The notes beneath the pieces were generated by a model. That model did not search any database. It saw nothing but the letters and a program-made list of their open reading frames with translations, and had not been told where the DNA came from. DNA of 49,435 nt, taken from Gilliamella sp. App6-5. GTDB taxonomy: Bacteria > Pseudomonadota > Gammaproteobacteria > Enterobacterales > Orbaceae. The translations under genes and the position numbers were made by a program. Below, one piece after another: positions 10,171 to 19,093 of the stretch (positions are counted from its first letter, which is position 1; every line of letters starts with the position of its first letter). The DNA lies in NCBI RefSeq assembly GCF_001690525.1, contig NZ_LZGT01000047.1:1-49435 (forward strand). The letters run 5' to 3'.

Positions 10171-12063
10171 ATGCAACCTAATCAATCTTATCGTTTGTTT
10201 ATTGCCGAAAAGCCCAGCTTAGCAAGGGCTATCGCTGACGTATTACCTAAACCTCTTCAAAAAGGTAATGGTTTTATTAAAGCGAGTAATGGCGATGTGG
10301 TTAGTTGGTGTATTGGTCATCTTCTTGAGCAAGCTACACCAGAAGTTTATGATCCTCGATATAAAAAATGGGTGATTAATGATTTACCCATAGTGCCTGA
10401 AAAATGGATATTAATGCCTAAAGGCAATACACAAAAACAATTTAATATTTTGGTAGATCTGATTAAGTCAGCAGAGCAAATAGTACACGCTGGTGACCCA
10501 GATAGGGAAGGGCAGTTACTAGTAGATGAAGTTTTAAATTATTGCCAATTATCGCCAGATAAGCGCAAAGCAATTCAACGCTGTTTAATTAGTGATTTGA
10601 ATGCTAGTGCTGTTGAAAAGTCATTGCAACAATTACGCAACAATCAAGATTTTATTCCTTTATCAACCTCGGCATTAGCAAGGGCTAGAGCCGATTGGCT
10701 GTATGGAATTAATATGAGTCGGCTTTGTACTATTGTTGGGCAAAAAAACGGTTATCGAGGCGTATTATCAATAGGGCGAGTGCAAACGCCTATTTTAGGA
10801 TTGGTGGTTAGGCGAGATTTAGAGATAACGCAATTTGTACCTAAACCATTTTATGAAGTTTTTGCTGTGCTGCAAACCAAAGATAATGAAATATTCAAAG
10901 CGAAATGGCAACCCAGCGAAGCCTGTGCGCCTTATCAGGATGAAGAAGGGCGTGTATTAGTCAAAAAATTAGCCGAAAATGTTTGTCAGCGCATTAATAA
11001 TCAATCTGGAAAAATTGATAAAGTCAGTAATAAAAAGAAAGAATTAGCGCCACCAATGCCATTTAATTTATCGGCATTGCAAATTGAAATGGCCAAAAAA
11101 AATGGATTGAGCGCTCAAGATGTGCTCGACATTTGCCAATCGTTATATGAAAAACACAAATTAATCACCTATCCAAGGTCGGATTGTCGCTTTCTACCTG
11201 AAGAACATTTAAAACAAATTACAGGCATAAAGTCCGCCATTGAAAATAATTGCCCTGAACTACAAACCGCTATTGGTGATGCTAATTTTGCATTACGTTC
11301 CAAGGCTTGGAATGATAAAAAAGTTGAAGCACATCACGCTATTATTCCAACTTTGCGCAAAGCTAGAATGGAAAACTTAACTGATAACGAAAAAGCGGTG
11401 TATCAAGTTGTGGCAACGCAATATTTAGCTCAATTTTATCCAGCTTATAGATATGCTGAATTGCAAATTGATGTTGACATTCAAGGAGGAAAATTTATTT
11501 CTAAAGCCAACCAGATGCTTGACGAAGGTTGGAAAGTTTTATTTAGAAGTAAAAACTATCAAGCTGAAACCGAGACAAATGACAATGAAAGTAATGGTTT
11601 ATTAACTAAATTAGTTAAAAAGGGCGAAATTGTGCAATGTATTGATACCGAGCTGGTTAGTAAAGAAACTCAACCGCCAAGACCTTTTACCGATGCCACA
11701 TTATTGTCTGCCATGACAGGAATTGCCCGATTTGTTAAAGATCCCGAAATCAAAAAAATATTGCGAGAAACCGATGGCTTAGGTACTGAAGCAACAAGGG
11801 CCGGTATTATTGAATTGTTATTTAAACGCCAATTTTTAACTCGTCAAGGTAAAACAATTCGCTCAACTGACGTGGGTAAAAATCTGATTTTATCGCTACC
11901 CGATATCATGTCGATGCCTGATATGACCGCACATTGGGAATTACAATTGGACGAAATTAGTAAAAAAGCGTTTTCATATCAGCAGTTCATGCATCAGCTC
12001 AACATATCACTATTAGAGCTGGTTAATCAGTTAAAAAATACCAGATTGAATATTCGGGCTTGA
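10171..12063 (+). CDS. topB: DNA topoisomerase III
   Basis: Type IA topoisomerase that decatenates DNA by single-strand passage. It is 630 residues long, slightly shorter than E. coli TopB (653). The TOPRIM domain begins LFIAEKPSLARAIADVLP and contains the HAGDPDREGQLL acidic motif. The catalytic tyrosine lies in LITYPRSDCRFLP. The late TOP-domain signature TDGLGTEATRAGII is also present. There are no C-terminal zinc fingers, as expected for TopB. A perfect-stem terminator follows at 12118-12150. The ribosome-binding site is poor. Confidence 0.97.
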   Translation: MQPNQSYRLFIAEKPSLARAIADVLPKPLQKGNGFIKASNGDVVSWCIGHLLEQATPEVYDPRYKKWVINDLPIVPEKWILMPKGNTQKQFNILVDLIKSAEQIVHAGDPDREGQLLVDEVLNYCQLSPDKRKAIQRCLISDLNASAVEKSLQQLRNNQDFIPLSTSALARARADWLYGINMSRLCTIVGQKNGYRGVLSIGRVQTPILGLVVRRDLEITQFVPKPFYEVFAVLQTKDNEIFKAKWQPSEACAPYQDEEGRVLVKKLAENVCQRINNQSGKIDKVSNKKKELAPPMPFNLSALQIEMAKKNGLSAQDVLDICQSLYEKHKLITYPRSDCRFLPEEHLKQITGIKSAIENNCPELQTAIGDANFALRSKAWNDKKVEAHHAIIPTLRKARMENLTDNEKAVYQVVATQYLAQFYPAYRYAELQIDVDIQGGKFISKANQMLDEGWKVLFRSKNYQAETETNDNESNGLLTKLVKKGEIVQCIDTELVSKETQPPRPFTDATLLSAMTGIARFVKDPEIKKILRETDGLGTEATRAGIIELLFKRQFLTRQGKTIRSTDVGKNLILSLPDIMSMPDMTAHWELQLDEISKKAFSYQQFMHQLNISLLELVNQLKNTRLNIRA

Positions 12064-12117
12064 TTTCATGTCAACAAAAAGCAGGATAACTTTTAACAAT
12101 AACGTTTAATCCTGTTT

Positions 12118-12150
12118 ATTAAAATAGTCATATTGACTGACTATTTTAAT
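12118..12150. terminator. bidirectional terminator, 13-bp stem
   Basis: ATTAAAATAGTCA pairs perfectly with TGACTATTTTAAT around TATTGAC, between convergent topB and the minus-strand membrane gene. A second weaker hairpin (AGCAGGAT ... ATCCTG) precedes it. Confidence 0.85.
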
Positions 12151-12166
12151 CTCGTAGCTGAATTTG

Positions 12167-12844
12167 TTATTTTTCTGATGTGCTAATTTCTTCTAAAATA
12201 GTGGTATTAATTTTATTTTTATCTTGAATGATTTTAGCTAATTCATTATTCGCTCGTTGTAAAAAGCTGCTGTCTTTTGAAATTAAAAGATAGGTTTTAA
12301 ATCGTTTAACCGGCTCTAATGCAAAGCAAAATAAAGCGATCATAATAATAAAGACTGTTAAAATAGCAATAATGACATTAATTATCCAAGTTGAACTAAA
12401 AACGGTAATTATATTAGATAGCAACATAATAAATGCGAACGCAAATGCAATACCGCTAAGCATAACTTCTTTAATTAAATAGGGTTTTAGTGGCGTAACA
12501 CGATTTTTTACAATCCCAAAATATTGAGTTAAGGAATCTAATTGAGTCAGTTTAATAAGATGATCAATATCGGCATTCACTAGTGAAATGGCAATACTTT
12601 CTTTGTCAATACTGCCGGATTTGTAAAAGCAGACCTTTTCCCAAATGAGCCTTTTTTTAATGTTATTTAGATAATCTGTCTGATATTTTGGATAAGGGAT
12701 TTTTTCTAAAATATCGGTATATTTAATGATATTATCAAAACCGTCATGTTTAGTGCGTTTTTTATAAATAAATGCAACAAAAGAAAGTACAAAAATAATC
12801 ACTAAATTGAACCAATTATCATGGAGTAACTCAGAAAGTTCCAT
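12167..12844 (-). CDS. hypothetical inner-membrane protein, 225 aa
   Basis: Three hydrophobic segments are visible: one near the N-terminus (LVIIFVLSFVAFIY, about residues 14-28) and a pair in the middle (about 125-175, including IAFAFAFIMLLSNIITVF and IIAILTVFIIMIALFCF). The rest is a charged cytoplasmic part containing ILEKIPYPKYQTDYLNNIKKRL and a C-terminal helix. No catalytic motif or named family is recognised. The gene stands alone between topB and the mgtA leader. Confidence 0.75.
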   Translation of the reverse strand: MELSELLHDNWFNLVIIFVLSFVAFIYKKRTKHDGFDNIIKYTDILEKIPYPKYQTDYLNNIKKRLIWEKVCFYKSGSIDKESIAISLVNADIDHLIKLTQLDSLTQYFGIVKNRVTPLKPYLIKEVMLSGIAFAFAFIMLLSNIITVFSSTWIINVIIAILTVFIIMIALFCFALEPVKRFKTYLLISKDSSFLQRANNELAKIIQDKNKINTTILEEISTSEK

Positions 12845-12985
12845 TTAAAATATTCCTGTTAATTAATCATGAAGTGATTGTATCTTATATTAGGTAAGTT
12901 AGGTATAAATTCGATATAAAATGAAGATAAAAACGGCGATAAATGCTGTTTTCCGACAATTATCACTCTTTTAAGGGGGTATGGG

Positions 12986-13014
12986 TTGACTTCTGTTTCG
13001 GAAAGGCGTATAAA
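12986..13014 (+). promoter_or_regulatory. sigma-70 promoter of mgtA
   Basis: TTGACT (12986-12991), a 17-nt spacer, then TATAAA (13009-13014). This is close to consensus and is the only strong promoter visible upstream of mgtA. Transcription would start near 13020, giving a leader of about 530 nt. I do not see a convincing PhoP box. Confidence 0.8.
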
Positions 13015-13122
13015 ATGCCCGCCTTTTGAGCTTTTCTTCCTTTTTTAGCTATTATGGAAGTTAAAAATGAGGGTGAAGGGAAGTTGAAATACAAAGTGAA
13101 GAGTTCAATTTACAGGAGAAAT

Positions 13123-13188
13123 ATGGACACTCAATCGGGTCACCCCAAAATGCGGGGAGACAATTTTAAACACATCATTATCGGTTAA
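13123..13188 (+). CDS. candidate leader peptide 1, 21 aa
   Basis: ATG with a strong AGGAG 6 nt upstream. The peptide starts MDTQSGHPKMRGDNF and ends in three isoleucines and a glycine. The frame is also open upstream to an ATG at 13054, which would give 44 residues, but the AGGAG favours the inner start. It sits over the GTCACCCC/GGGGAGAC hairpin, so its translation would disturb that structure. Function is inferred from position in the mgtA leader. Confidence 0.4.
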   Translation: MDTQSGHPKMRGDNFKHIIIG

Positions 13189-13257
13189 TGAACCTGTCTA
13201 AATCACCATTTTTTCAGTTCACAAGCCGAAATTGATAAAACGGTAATGGTGAACGAT

Positions 13258-13371
13258 ATGCATTTTTTTATACGCTATCACACAAACTCAAAACATCAAT
13301 GCGCACAAAGCTTAATGTTGCGTGTTTTACATCTTTCAGAAAAACATTTAGAACCGCCGAGTTGTATCTAA
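13258..13371 (+). CDS. candidate leader peptide 2, 37 aa
   Basis: ATG preceded by GGTGA 5 nt upstream. The peptide begins MHFFIRYHTNSKHQ and ends HLEPPSCI, with two consecutive prolines near its end. Its ribosome-binding site lies inside the sequence AATGGTGAAC that can be paired in two alternative ways. Proline codons in the MgtL and MgtP leader peptides are used to sense proline or translation stress; here only two are present, so this link is speculative. Confidence 0.4.
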   Translation: MHFFIRYHTNSKHQCAQSLMLRVLHLSEKHLEPPSCI

Positions 13372-13510
13372 ATTCTTAATTAATTCTATTTGCTAATTAA
13401 ATTTAATGCTCAGCACTAGCTATACAAAATAGCTTTATGGGCTAGTTTTGCTATGCACTAAAAATTTTAGCTCATCTCAAAATTTAATGACTTATCGTTA
13501 TAGGATAACA

Positions 13511-13594
13511 ATGAGTTGGCATGTTTTTGCCAAAATTATGAATATAGGTACTCATGATGACAAAAAATACATCAAAAACCAAAGCACAAAATAG
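13511..13594 (+). CDS. candidate small ORF overlapping the mgtA start
   Basis: ATG at 13511 with TAGGA about 7 nt upstream encodes 27 residues (MSWHVFAKIMNIG...) and ends at TAG 13592-13594, 41 nt inside mgtA in another frame. Because mgtA itself has only a weak ATAGG site, ribosomes on this ORF could affect initiation at 13554. It may also be fortuitous. Confidence 0.25.
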   Translation: MSWHVFAKIMNIGTHDDKKYIKNQSTK

Positions 13595-16265
13595 TGTAGA
13601 TATCAAAGCTATCAACGAAGCACAAAACAGCCTAGATAGCATTTTATCTAAATTTCAATCCAGCCTTTCAGGATTAACACAAGAAAGTGCCAAATCGAGA
13701 ATTGAACAATATGGTAAAAATGAAGTCGCACGAGAAAAAGCGCCATCAGTGATAGTGCAACTATTAATGGCATTTAATAATCCATTTATATTTGTATTAT
13801 TAGCATTGGCCATCGTCAGTTTTGTAACTGATTTTTGGTTGCCTTTGCAAAATGGTGAAGAAACTGATTTAACTGGGATTATTATTATCCTAACCATGGT
13901 ATCGCTCAGTGGGTTATTGCGTTTTTGGCAGGAGTTTAGATCAAACAAAGCGGCCGAAGCGCTAAAATCAATGATTCGCACAACCGCAACCGTGCTAAGA
14001 CGTGCACATAAAGATATGGCCCCAGAGCGCATTGAAATTCCATTAAGTGAAATTGTTCCGGGGGATATTGTTTATTTATCAGCTGGTGACATGATCCCAG
14101 CGGATATCCGATTAATCGAATCTCGTGACTTATTTGTTAGTCAAGCTGTACTCACTGGTGAATCGATTCCGGTTGAAAAATATGACACATTAGGCGCGGT
14201 AACACAAAAAAATACCGATAATATCGAAGCATCAGACATTAATAAAGATAATTTACTTGATGTTAATAACATCTGTTTTATGGGCACTAATGTTGTCAGT
14301 GGTACCGCTACTGCCATTGTAGTTGCAACGGGGGCCGATACGCATTTTGGCTCATTAGCAAAATCAATTGTTGGATCGCGTGCTGAAACCTCGTTTGATC
14401 GGGGGGTTAATAGCGTTAGCTGGTTGCTTATTCGCTTTATGCTAATCATGGTGCCAATTGTCTTTTTTATTAACGGTTTTTCAAAAAATGATTGGGGCGA
14501 TGCGGCACTTTTTGCATTAGCTGTTGCGGTTGGTTTAACGCCTGAAATGTTACCAATGATCGTCAGTGCTAACCTAGCCAAAGGCGCCGTTGGTATGGCA
14601 AAACGTAAAGTTGTAGTTAAACGACTTAACGCTATCCAAAATTTTGGTGCGATGGACATTTTATGTACCGATAAAACAGGTACCTTAACGCAAGATAAAA
14701 TCATTTTAGAGCATCACCTTGATATAAAGGGCCAAGTTGACTCTTCTGTTTTAGAACTCGCTTGGCTTAACAGCTATTATCAAAGTGGTATGAAAAACTT
14801 AATGGATAAAGCGATCATCCGTTTCACCGAAGAAAAGACCAACATGAAAAAAGTAGGTGTTGGCTTGTACAAAAAAATTGATGAATTACCATTTGATTTT
14901 GTACGTCGTCGTTTATCGGTGGTTGTGCAAAATGGCAGTGATAACCATCTAATGATTTGCAAAGGCGCAGTTGAAGAAATGCTATCTATTGCTAGTCATG
15001 TCTACGAAAATGGTGAATATTTACCATTAGATGAAAAACGAAAACAAGCGTTAATTGCACTCGCGCATGACTATAACAAAGAAGGTTTTAGAGTATTAGC
15101 GGTTGGTGTAAAAGATATTCCAGCTAGCGAAACAAAAACACAATACACAGTGCAAGACGAAACAGCACTTGCTATTCGCGGCTTTTTAACCTTTTTAGAC
15201 CCTCCAAAAGAAAGTGCGTTCGAAGCGATTTCAGCCTTAAATGAACATGGTGTGGGTGTTAAAGTCTTAACAGGTGATAACGAAATCATCACCATCAAAG
15301 TCTGCCGAGAAGTTGGTTTAGAGCCAGGCACCCCATTACTTGGCACTGAAATTGAAAAAATGGATGATGCTGAACTCAAAATACAAATCGAACAACGCAC
15401 CATTTTTGCTAAATTAACACCGCTGCAAAAATCGCGAATTATCCGATTATTGCAAGATAACGGTCATACCGTTGGTTTTTTAGGAGATGGTATAAACGAT
15501 GCACCGGCACTGCGCGATGCTGATGTAGGAATTTCGGTTGATACTGCAACAGATATTGCTAAAGAATCTGCCGATATTATTCTGCTTGAAAAGAGCTTAA
15601 TGGTATTGGAAGAAGGTGTAATATGCGGCCGCGAAACCTTTGGCAATATCATGAAATACTTAAACATGACCGCAAGTTCGAATTTTGGTAATATTTTTTC
15701 AGTATTAGTGGCTAGTGCGTTTCTACCATTTTTGCCTATGCTAGCGATACATTTACTTATTCAAAACTTACTGTATGATATTTCTCAACTCTCATTGCCA
15801 TGGGACAAAATGGACGATGAGTTTTTACAAAAACCACGCAAATGGGATGCACTAAATATTAGACGTTTTATGATTTGGATTGGACCAACATCGTCTATTT
15901 TTGATATCACAACCTATGCACTAATGTGGTTTGTATTCAGTGCAAACAGTGTTGAAGCGCAATCGCTGTTTCATTCAGGCTGGTTTATTGAGGGGTTATT
16001 GTCACAAACATTGGTTGTGCATATGCTTAGAACACAAAAAATTCCATTTGTGCAAAGCACCGCAGCATTTCCTGTTATTGTGATGACCTTGTTAATTATG
16101 GCTGTAGGTATTTATATTCCGTTTTCTCCACTGGGTGGGTTAATTGGTTTACAACCATTACCTTGGTCATACTTTCCATGGCTTTTAGCAACCCTATTTA
16201 GCTATTGCTGTGTTGCACAATTGATGAAACGCATTTATATCAAACGCTTTGGTCAATGGTTTTAA
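13554..16265 (+). CDS. mgtA: magnesium-transporting P-type ATPase
   Basis: P3B-type ATPase that imports Mg2+ across the inner membrane. The 903-residue length matches MgtA (898 in E. coli). Visible features in order are the N-terminal cytoplasmic segment, the actuator TGES (AVLTGESIPVEKY), the phosphorylation motif DKTGTLT with Asp372, the nucleotide-binding region around ELPFDFVRRRLSVVV, the hinge GDGINDAPALRDADVG near 644, and C-terminal membrane helices including NLLYDISQLSLPWD. MgtA family members are normally expressed under low Mg2+; the long leader supports regulation after transcription initiation. A hairpin at 16279-16304 follows. Confidence 0.97.
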   Translation: MMTKNTSKTKAQNSVDIKAINEAQNSLDSILSKFQSSLSGLTQESAKSRIEQYGKNEVAREKAPSVIVQLLMAFNNPFIFVLLALAIVSFVTDFWLPLQNGEETDLTGIIIILTMVSLSGLLRFWQEFRSNKAAEALKSMIRTTATVLRRAHKDMAPERIEIPLSEIVPGDIVYLSAGDMIPADIRLIESRDLFVSQAVLTGESIPVEKYDTLGAVTQKNTDNIEASDINKDNLLDVNNICFMGTNVVSGTATAIVVATGADTHFGSLAKSIVGSRAETSFDRGVNSVSWLLIRFMLIMVPIVFFINGFSKNDWGDAALFALAVAVGLTPEMLPMIVSANLAKGAVGMAKRKVVVKRLNAIQNFGAMDILCTDKTGTLTQDKIILEHHLDIKGQVDSSVLELAWLNSYYQSGMKNLMDKAIIRFTEEKTNMKKVGVGLYKKIDELPFDFVRRRLSVVVQNGSDNHLMICKGAVEEMLSIASHVYENGEYLPLDEKRKQALIALAHDYNKEGFRVLAVGVKDIPASETKTQYTVQDETALAIRGFLTFLDPPKESAFEAISALNEHGVGVKVLTGDNEIITIKVCREVGLEPGTPLLGTEIEKMDDAELKIQIEQRTIFAKLTPLQKSRIIRLLQDNGHTVGFLGDGINDAPALRDADVGISVDTATDIAKESADIILLEKSLMVLEEGVICGRETFGNIMKYLNMTASSNFGNIFSVLVASAFLPFLPMLAIHLLIQNLLYDISQLSLPWDKMDDEFLQKPRKWDALNIRRFMIWIGPTSSIFDITTYALMWFVFSANSVEAQSLFHSGWFIEGLLSQTLVVHMLRTQKIPFVQSTAAFPVIVMTLLIMAVGIYIPFSPLGGLIGLQPLPWSYFPWLLATLFSYCCVAQLMKRIYIKRFGQWF

Positions 16266-16278
16266 TTGACTAATAATA

Positions 16279-16304
16279 GCTAAGCGATATTAACATCGCT
16301 TAGC
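16279..16304 (+). terminator. hairpin after mgtA
   Basis: GCTAAGCGAT and ATCGCTTAGC form a perfect 10-bp stem with a 6-nt loop, 14 nt after the mgtA stop. The T-run is poor, so it may be a weak terminator or an RNA-stabilising element, letting some transcription enter the small ORF downstream. Confidence 0.6.
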
Positions 16305-16383
16305 AATCTTAAAATTTATATAGTAAAAAATTATTAAAAATTAATTTATTCACCCTATAATTATAACTAAAAGGAAATAATCT

Positions 16384-16467
16384 ATGAAAACACCACATAA
16401 AAATTTAATTATGTTAATCAAAAGCCGCAAACAAAAGAAAGCACAACAGCAATTAAAAGTAAAATGA
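16384..16467 (+). CDS. candidate 27-aa basic peptide downstream of mgtA
   Basis: ATG with AAAAGGA 8 nt upstream. The peptide begins MKTPHKNLIMLIKSRKQ and is lysine- and glutamine-rich. It has no hydrophobic span, so it does not look like the membrane peptide MgtS. It lies between two hairpins and just after mgtA, which suggests either co-transcription with mgtA or an independent small gene. The good ribosome-binding site is the main support. Confidence 0.45.
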   Translation: MKTPHKNLIMLIKSRKQKKAQQQLKVK

Positions 16468-16501
16468 TTTGCTTTAATAATTTAAGTTAACATGCAATAA
16501 A

Positions 16502-16523
16502 AACCCTCAAATTATTGAGGGTT
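16502..16523 (+). terminator. terminator-like hairpin
   Basis: AACCCTCAA pairs with TTGAGGGTT around ATTA, with flanking A residues on the left and a weak T-rich right side. It ends the mgtA / small-peptide unit. Confidence 0.7.
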
Positions 16524-17495
16524 CATTTACCGCCTCACTTGCTATTTACTATTAACCGAACAAAATTATCCAGTACCAAGTTATCGTCGCCTCACACGTA
16601 AATCAGCCAATCAGAAATGGGCATTTATCTATAATAGCCAACACAATACCTATACTTGACTGGGCAAACAATGCTAGCTCATAAAATCACTAGTCGAAAA
16701 AAGGTTATCATCATAATCATTCTGAGTCGATACGGTGTAAATAATACCCTTTATTATCAAAATGTACTAAAGTAAAAACCACTAAAAAGTTATTACGCGA
16801 CATATTTGATAGACGGATTAAGGCAAAGCCAATGAAATTTGCTCAAGTAAATAGGGTAAAAAGTTATGCCAGATAAAAAGAACCAATAAAACCACTTTTA
16901 TTTCGACGGTTTGGCCTATTATTTTTTTACTAATTTAACAAAATATTGATTGAAATATGAGTGATAAATACGGGCATAAATTCCGAATGATATTAAGATT
17001 TGTCCGCAATCTGAAAGCCTTATCTAGAGACTTTTTTGTTATTTATCAAAATTTAATGCTTTCGAATACAAACTTAGTTTCTGAGATGTTTAAGTCTAAC
17101 GTGGTTTGTTTAATCATTGCGTTATTGTTTATATTTAATTTAAAAGTTTTGCTGTTGATACCTCATTTTTATTACTCGATTTGTTAATTTTGGATCGAGT
17201 TAATACCCTATAATCGCCTTGATTTATTAAATAATAGTTGTTATATTGAAAGGCATTGATAGGCCGTCACTCTCAACTTTGAACTATTTTAGAATGCTGG
17301 GGAGCTAAACAAAAGTAGCGGTATTTTTAACTTCATGTTAATTCTTGTTAAACTTTTGTCTCAGTTAGGGGATTACTTTATCAATTATCTCATTTGATAG
17401 CTAACGTTGTAAGTTATCTTATATTAAAGGTCAATGCTTTTTATATAAAAATATTAAAATTTTTATATGTTTTGGAGTTGTTTTTAAAAGGATTT
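16524..17495. other. gene-poor region
   Basis: Nearly 1 kb without a supported gene. Around 16570-16680 a plus-strand frame reads like a coding remnant (RKSANQKWAFIYNSQ, then a stop), and stops are frequent afterwards. It might be a decayed transposase, but I cannot name a family. An open frame at 16957-17187 (76 codons, hydrophobic C-terminal half, no ribosome-binding site) is not convincing. The last part is the endA promoter region. Confidence 0.4.
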
Positions 17496-18263
17496 ATGAA
17501 AAAGCTATTCATCGCATTATTTATCTTATCGTGCTGTAATCTTAGTTATGCTGATACCATGGGTGTTTATGTTGTAAATTCACGCGATGGTTCGGTTTCA
17601 TTGGTACAAGTCGAGCAACCAATCGTTAATAGCAAGCAAAATTTTAATTGGGCAAAAAACCAGTTAGTTAAAATCTATAACGAAAACTCTGAGCAAACGG
17701 AATTTTATTGCGGATGTGAATTCAGTTTTAATAATAAAAAAGGGACTGTTGACTTCACTAAATGCGGTTACAAGCCAAGAAAAAATCAAACAAGAGCAGA
17801 ACGCATTGAGTGGGAACATGTTATGCCAGCCGAAAATTTTGGACGTCACCTACAGTGCTGGCGCGATGGTGGACGTAAAGCGTGTAAAAAAGATGTTACG
17901 TTCAACTTGATGGAGGGGGATATACACAATCTACAGCCCGCTATTGGTGAAGTAAATGGTGACAGGTCTAATTATCGCTATTCGCAATTCACTAAAGAAT
18001 TTAATCAATATGGAAAATGCCAATCAGCCGTTGATTTTAAAGGAAGAAAATTTCAACCGCGCGACGAGATTCGAGGAACAATAGCACGAACCTATTTTTA
18101 TATGTCGAATAAATATAATATAAATTTATCAGATGCTGATTATAAGTTAATGACCGAGTGGAATAAAATGTATCCGCCTAAACAATGGGAATGCAAGCGC
18201 AATCAACAAATTAAACAAATTCAAGGTAATGATAATAAACTTATTACCTCACAATGTAACTAA
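17496..18263 (+). CDS. endA: secreted endonuclease I
   Basis: A 255-residue periplasmic or extracellular DNA endonuclease of the EndA/NucM family. I chose ATG 17496 because AAAAGGA lies just before it and because it opens a clear signal peptide (MKKLFIALFILSCCNLSYA). The Mg-binding beta-beta-alpha core is visible: RIEWEHVMPAENFGRH, a CW in LQCWRDGGRKAC, and GDIHNLQPAIGEVNGDRSNY, which carries the His and Asn residues of the active site. Cysteine pairs (YCGC, KCGY) fit an oxidised extracellular protein. A second, broken copy lies at 33868-34549. Confidence 0.95.
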   Translation: MKKLFIALFILSCCNLSYADTMGVYVVNSRDGSVSLVQVEQPIVNSKQNFNWAKNQLVKIYNENSEQTEFYCGCEFSFNNKKGTVDFTKCGYKPRKNQTRAERIEWEHVMPAENFGRHLQCWRDGGRKACKKDVTFNLMEGDIHNLQPAIGEVNGDRSNYRYSQFTKEFNQYGKCQSAVDFKGRKFQPRDEIRGTIARTYFYMSNKYNINLSDADYKLMTEWNKMYPPKQWECKRNQQIKQIQGNDNKLITSQCN

Positions 18264-18657
18264 CCAAATTAAGCTGACTCAAGTCGATTTTTTATACAAA
18301 AATTTAAATACTTTGCTTAAACATTATCGCCATTTAGAGGTCTCAAGTCTAGCAAAGCTGCGATTCCTCAAACGCATAGAGTTGGTATACAATCCTATAA
18401 AACGTCGAAAACCGAATGTGATGACATAAAGCGCTAGTCAGGGAAAACAACTAGAGAATTTATTTTCACTTCTTGGTTTCTCATTTTGCTAACATGAATT
18501 CCGATGAATAATTAGCGTGTGTCGGGTTAAGCTTGAATCAATCTATATAAAATTTAATTAAAATCAATATTCTATTTGATCTTTTTTTATGAAAACAATA
18601 ACGCTTTTAAAACAATTGAAAACCATTGTTACGATTTATCTTATAGATAAAACAGAG

Positions 18658-18687
18658 CAAAACCGAATGAGTTTGGTTTTGTTTTTT
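18658..18687 (+). terminator. strong intrinsic terminator
   Basis: CAAAACCGAA and TTTGGTTTTG form a 10-bp stem (one G-U) around TGAG, followed directly by six T. It insulates feoABC from upstream transcription. Confidence 0.85.
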
Positions 18688-18736
18688 CTATGATTTGACT
18701 ATTTTTGCGATTTTTTTACTTATTATTTGTTGTTAT

Positions 18737-18751
18737 TGAGAATAATTCGCA
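18737..18751. promoter_or_regulatory. candidate Fur box upstream of feoA
   Basis: TGAGAATAATTCGCA matches the 7-1-7 Fur consensus at 11 of 14 positions. It lies about 100 nt upstream of feoA, and feo operons are commonly Fur-repressed. Confidence 0.5.
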
Positions 18752-18850
18752 TTTTTACACTAAAAATAATTCTGATTATTTTTTAAGATATGTATCTTTA
18801 ATTTAATACGATTACTTTTATCAATACTATTGTTATTTTTAGGAAACATA

Positions 18851-19093
18851 ATGTCATCTCTTACCCTTAATCAGTTACCTTTAGGCCGCGAGGCGGTGAT
18901 TACTCGCTTGTTACCTGAATCGTTCCCCTTTCGTCGAAAGTTGCTAGCAATGGGCATTACGCCAGGTTGTAAGGTTTTGGCTGTGCGTGTTGCGCCGCTT
19001 GGTGATCCGATTGAAATCAAAATGCGTGGATTTTCGCTTTGTTTACGTCGCAAAGAAGCGCAATCCATTGAGGTTGTGGAGGTAATTGCGTGA
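18851..19093 (+). CDS. feoA: ferrous iron transport protein A
   Basis: A small SH3-like cytoplasmic partner of FeoB, 80 residues when started at ATG 18851, which has AGGAAA 6 nt upstream. Typical parts are the N-terminal LTLNQLPLGREAVITRL, LLAMGITPGCKVLAVRVAPLGDPIEIKMRGFSLCLRRKEA and a short tail. It overlaps feoB by 4 nt (GTGA), so translation of the two is likely coupled. Confidence 0.95.
   Translation: MSSLTLNQLPLGREAVITRLLPESFPFRRKLLAMGITPGCKVLAVRVAPLGDPIEIKMRGFSLCLRRKEAQSIEVVEVIA

Larger units (their letters stand above)
13020..13553 (+). promoter_or_regulatory. long mgtA 5' leader, probable Mg2+-responsive control
   Basis: The leader contains three small ORFs with plausible starts (13123-13188, 13258-13371, 13511-13594) and several stems. 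GTC-A-CCCC / GGGG-A-GAC at about 13139-13160 forms a local hairpin. AATGGTGAAC (13245-13254) can pair either with TCACCATT (13203-13210) or with GTTCAC (13217-13222), so two exclusive structures compete at the start of the second small ORF. In Salmonella and E. coli the mgtA leader combines an Mg2+-sensing RNA with translation of the MgtL peptide; the same principle is inferred here. The sequence is not recognisably that of the enterobacterial leader. Confidence 0.6.
18264..18850. other. intergenic region between endA and feoA
   Basis: AT-rich and without a supported gene. It holds a strong terminator (18658-18687) and a Fur-like site (18737-18751). A 35-codon frame starting with ATG near 18589 ends inside the terminator; it has no ribosome-binding site and is probably chance. 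The terminator is about 400 nt from endA, so an unseen small RNA ending there is possible. Confidence 0.5.

Noticed and set aside
12970-13550. Enterobacterial MgtL or the Rfam-type Mg sensor in the mgtA leader
   Set aside because: No proline-rich MgtL-like peptide and no recognisable sequence of the known leader; only the general layout is similar.
16957-17187. 76-codon ORF upstream of endA
   Set aside because: No ribosome-binding site, no recognisable features; composition explained by AT-rich DNA.
18589-18696. 35-codon ORF before feoA
   Set aside because: No ribosome-binding site, and its end is the terminator hairpin itself.
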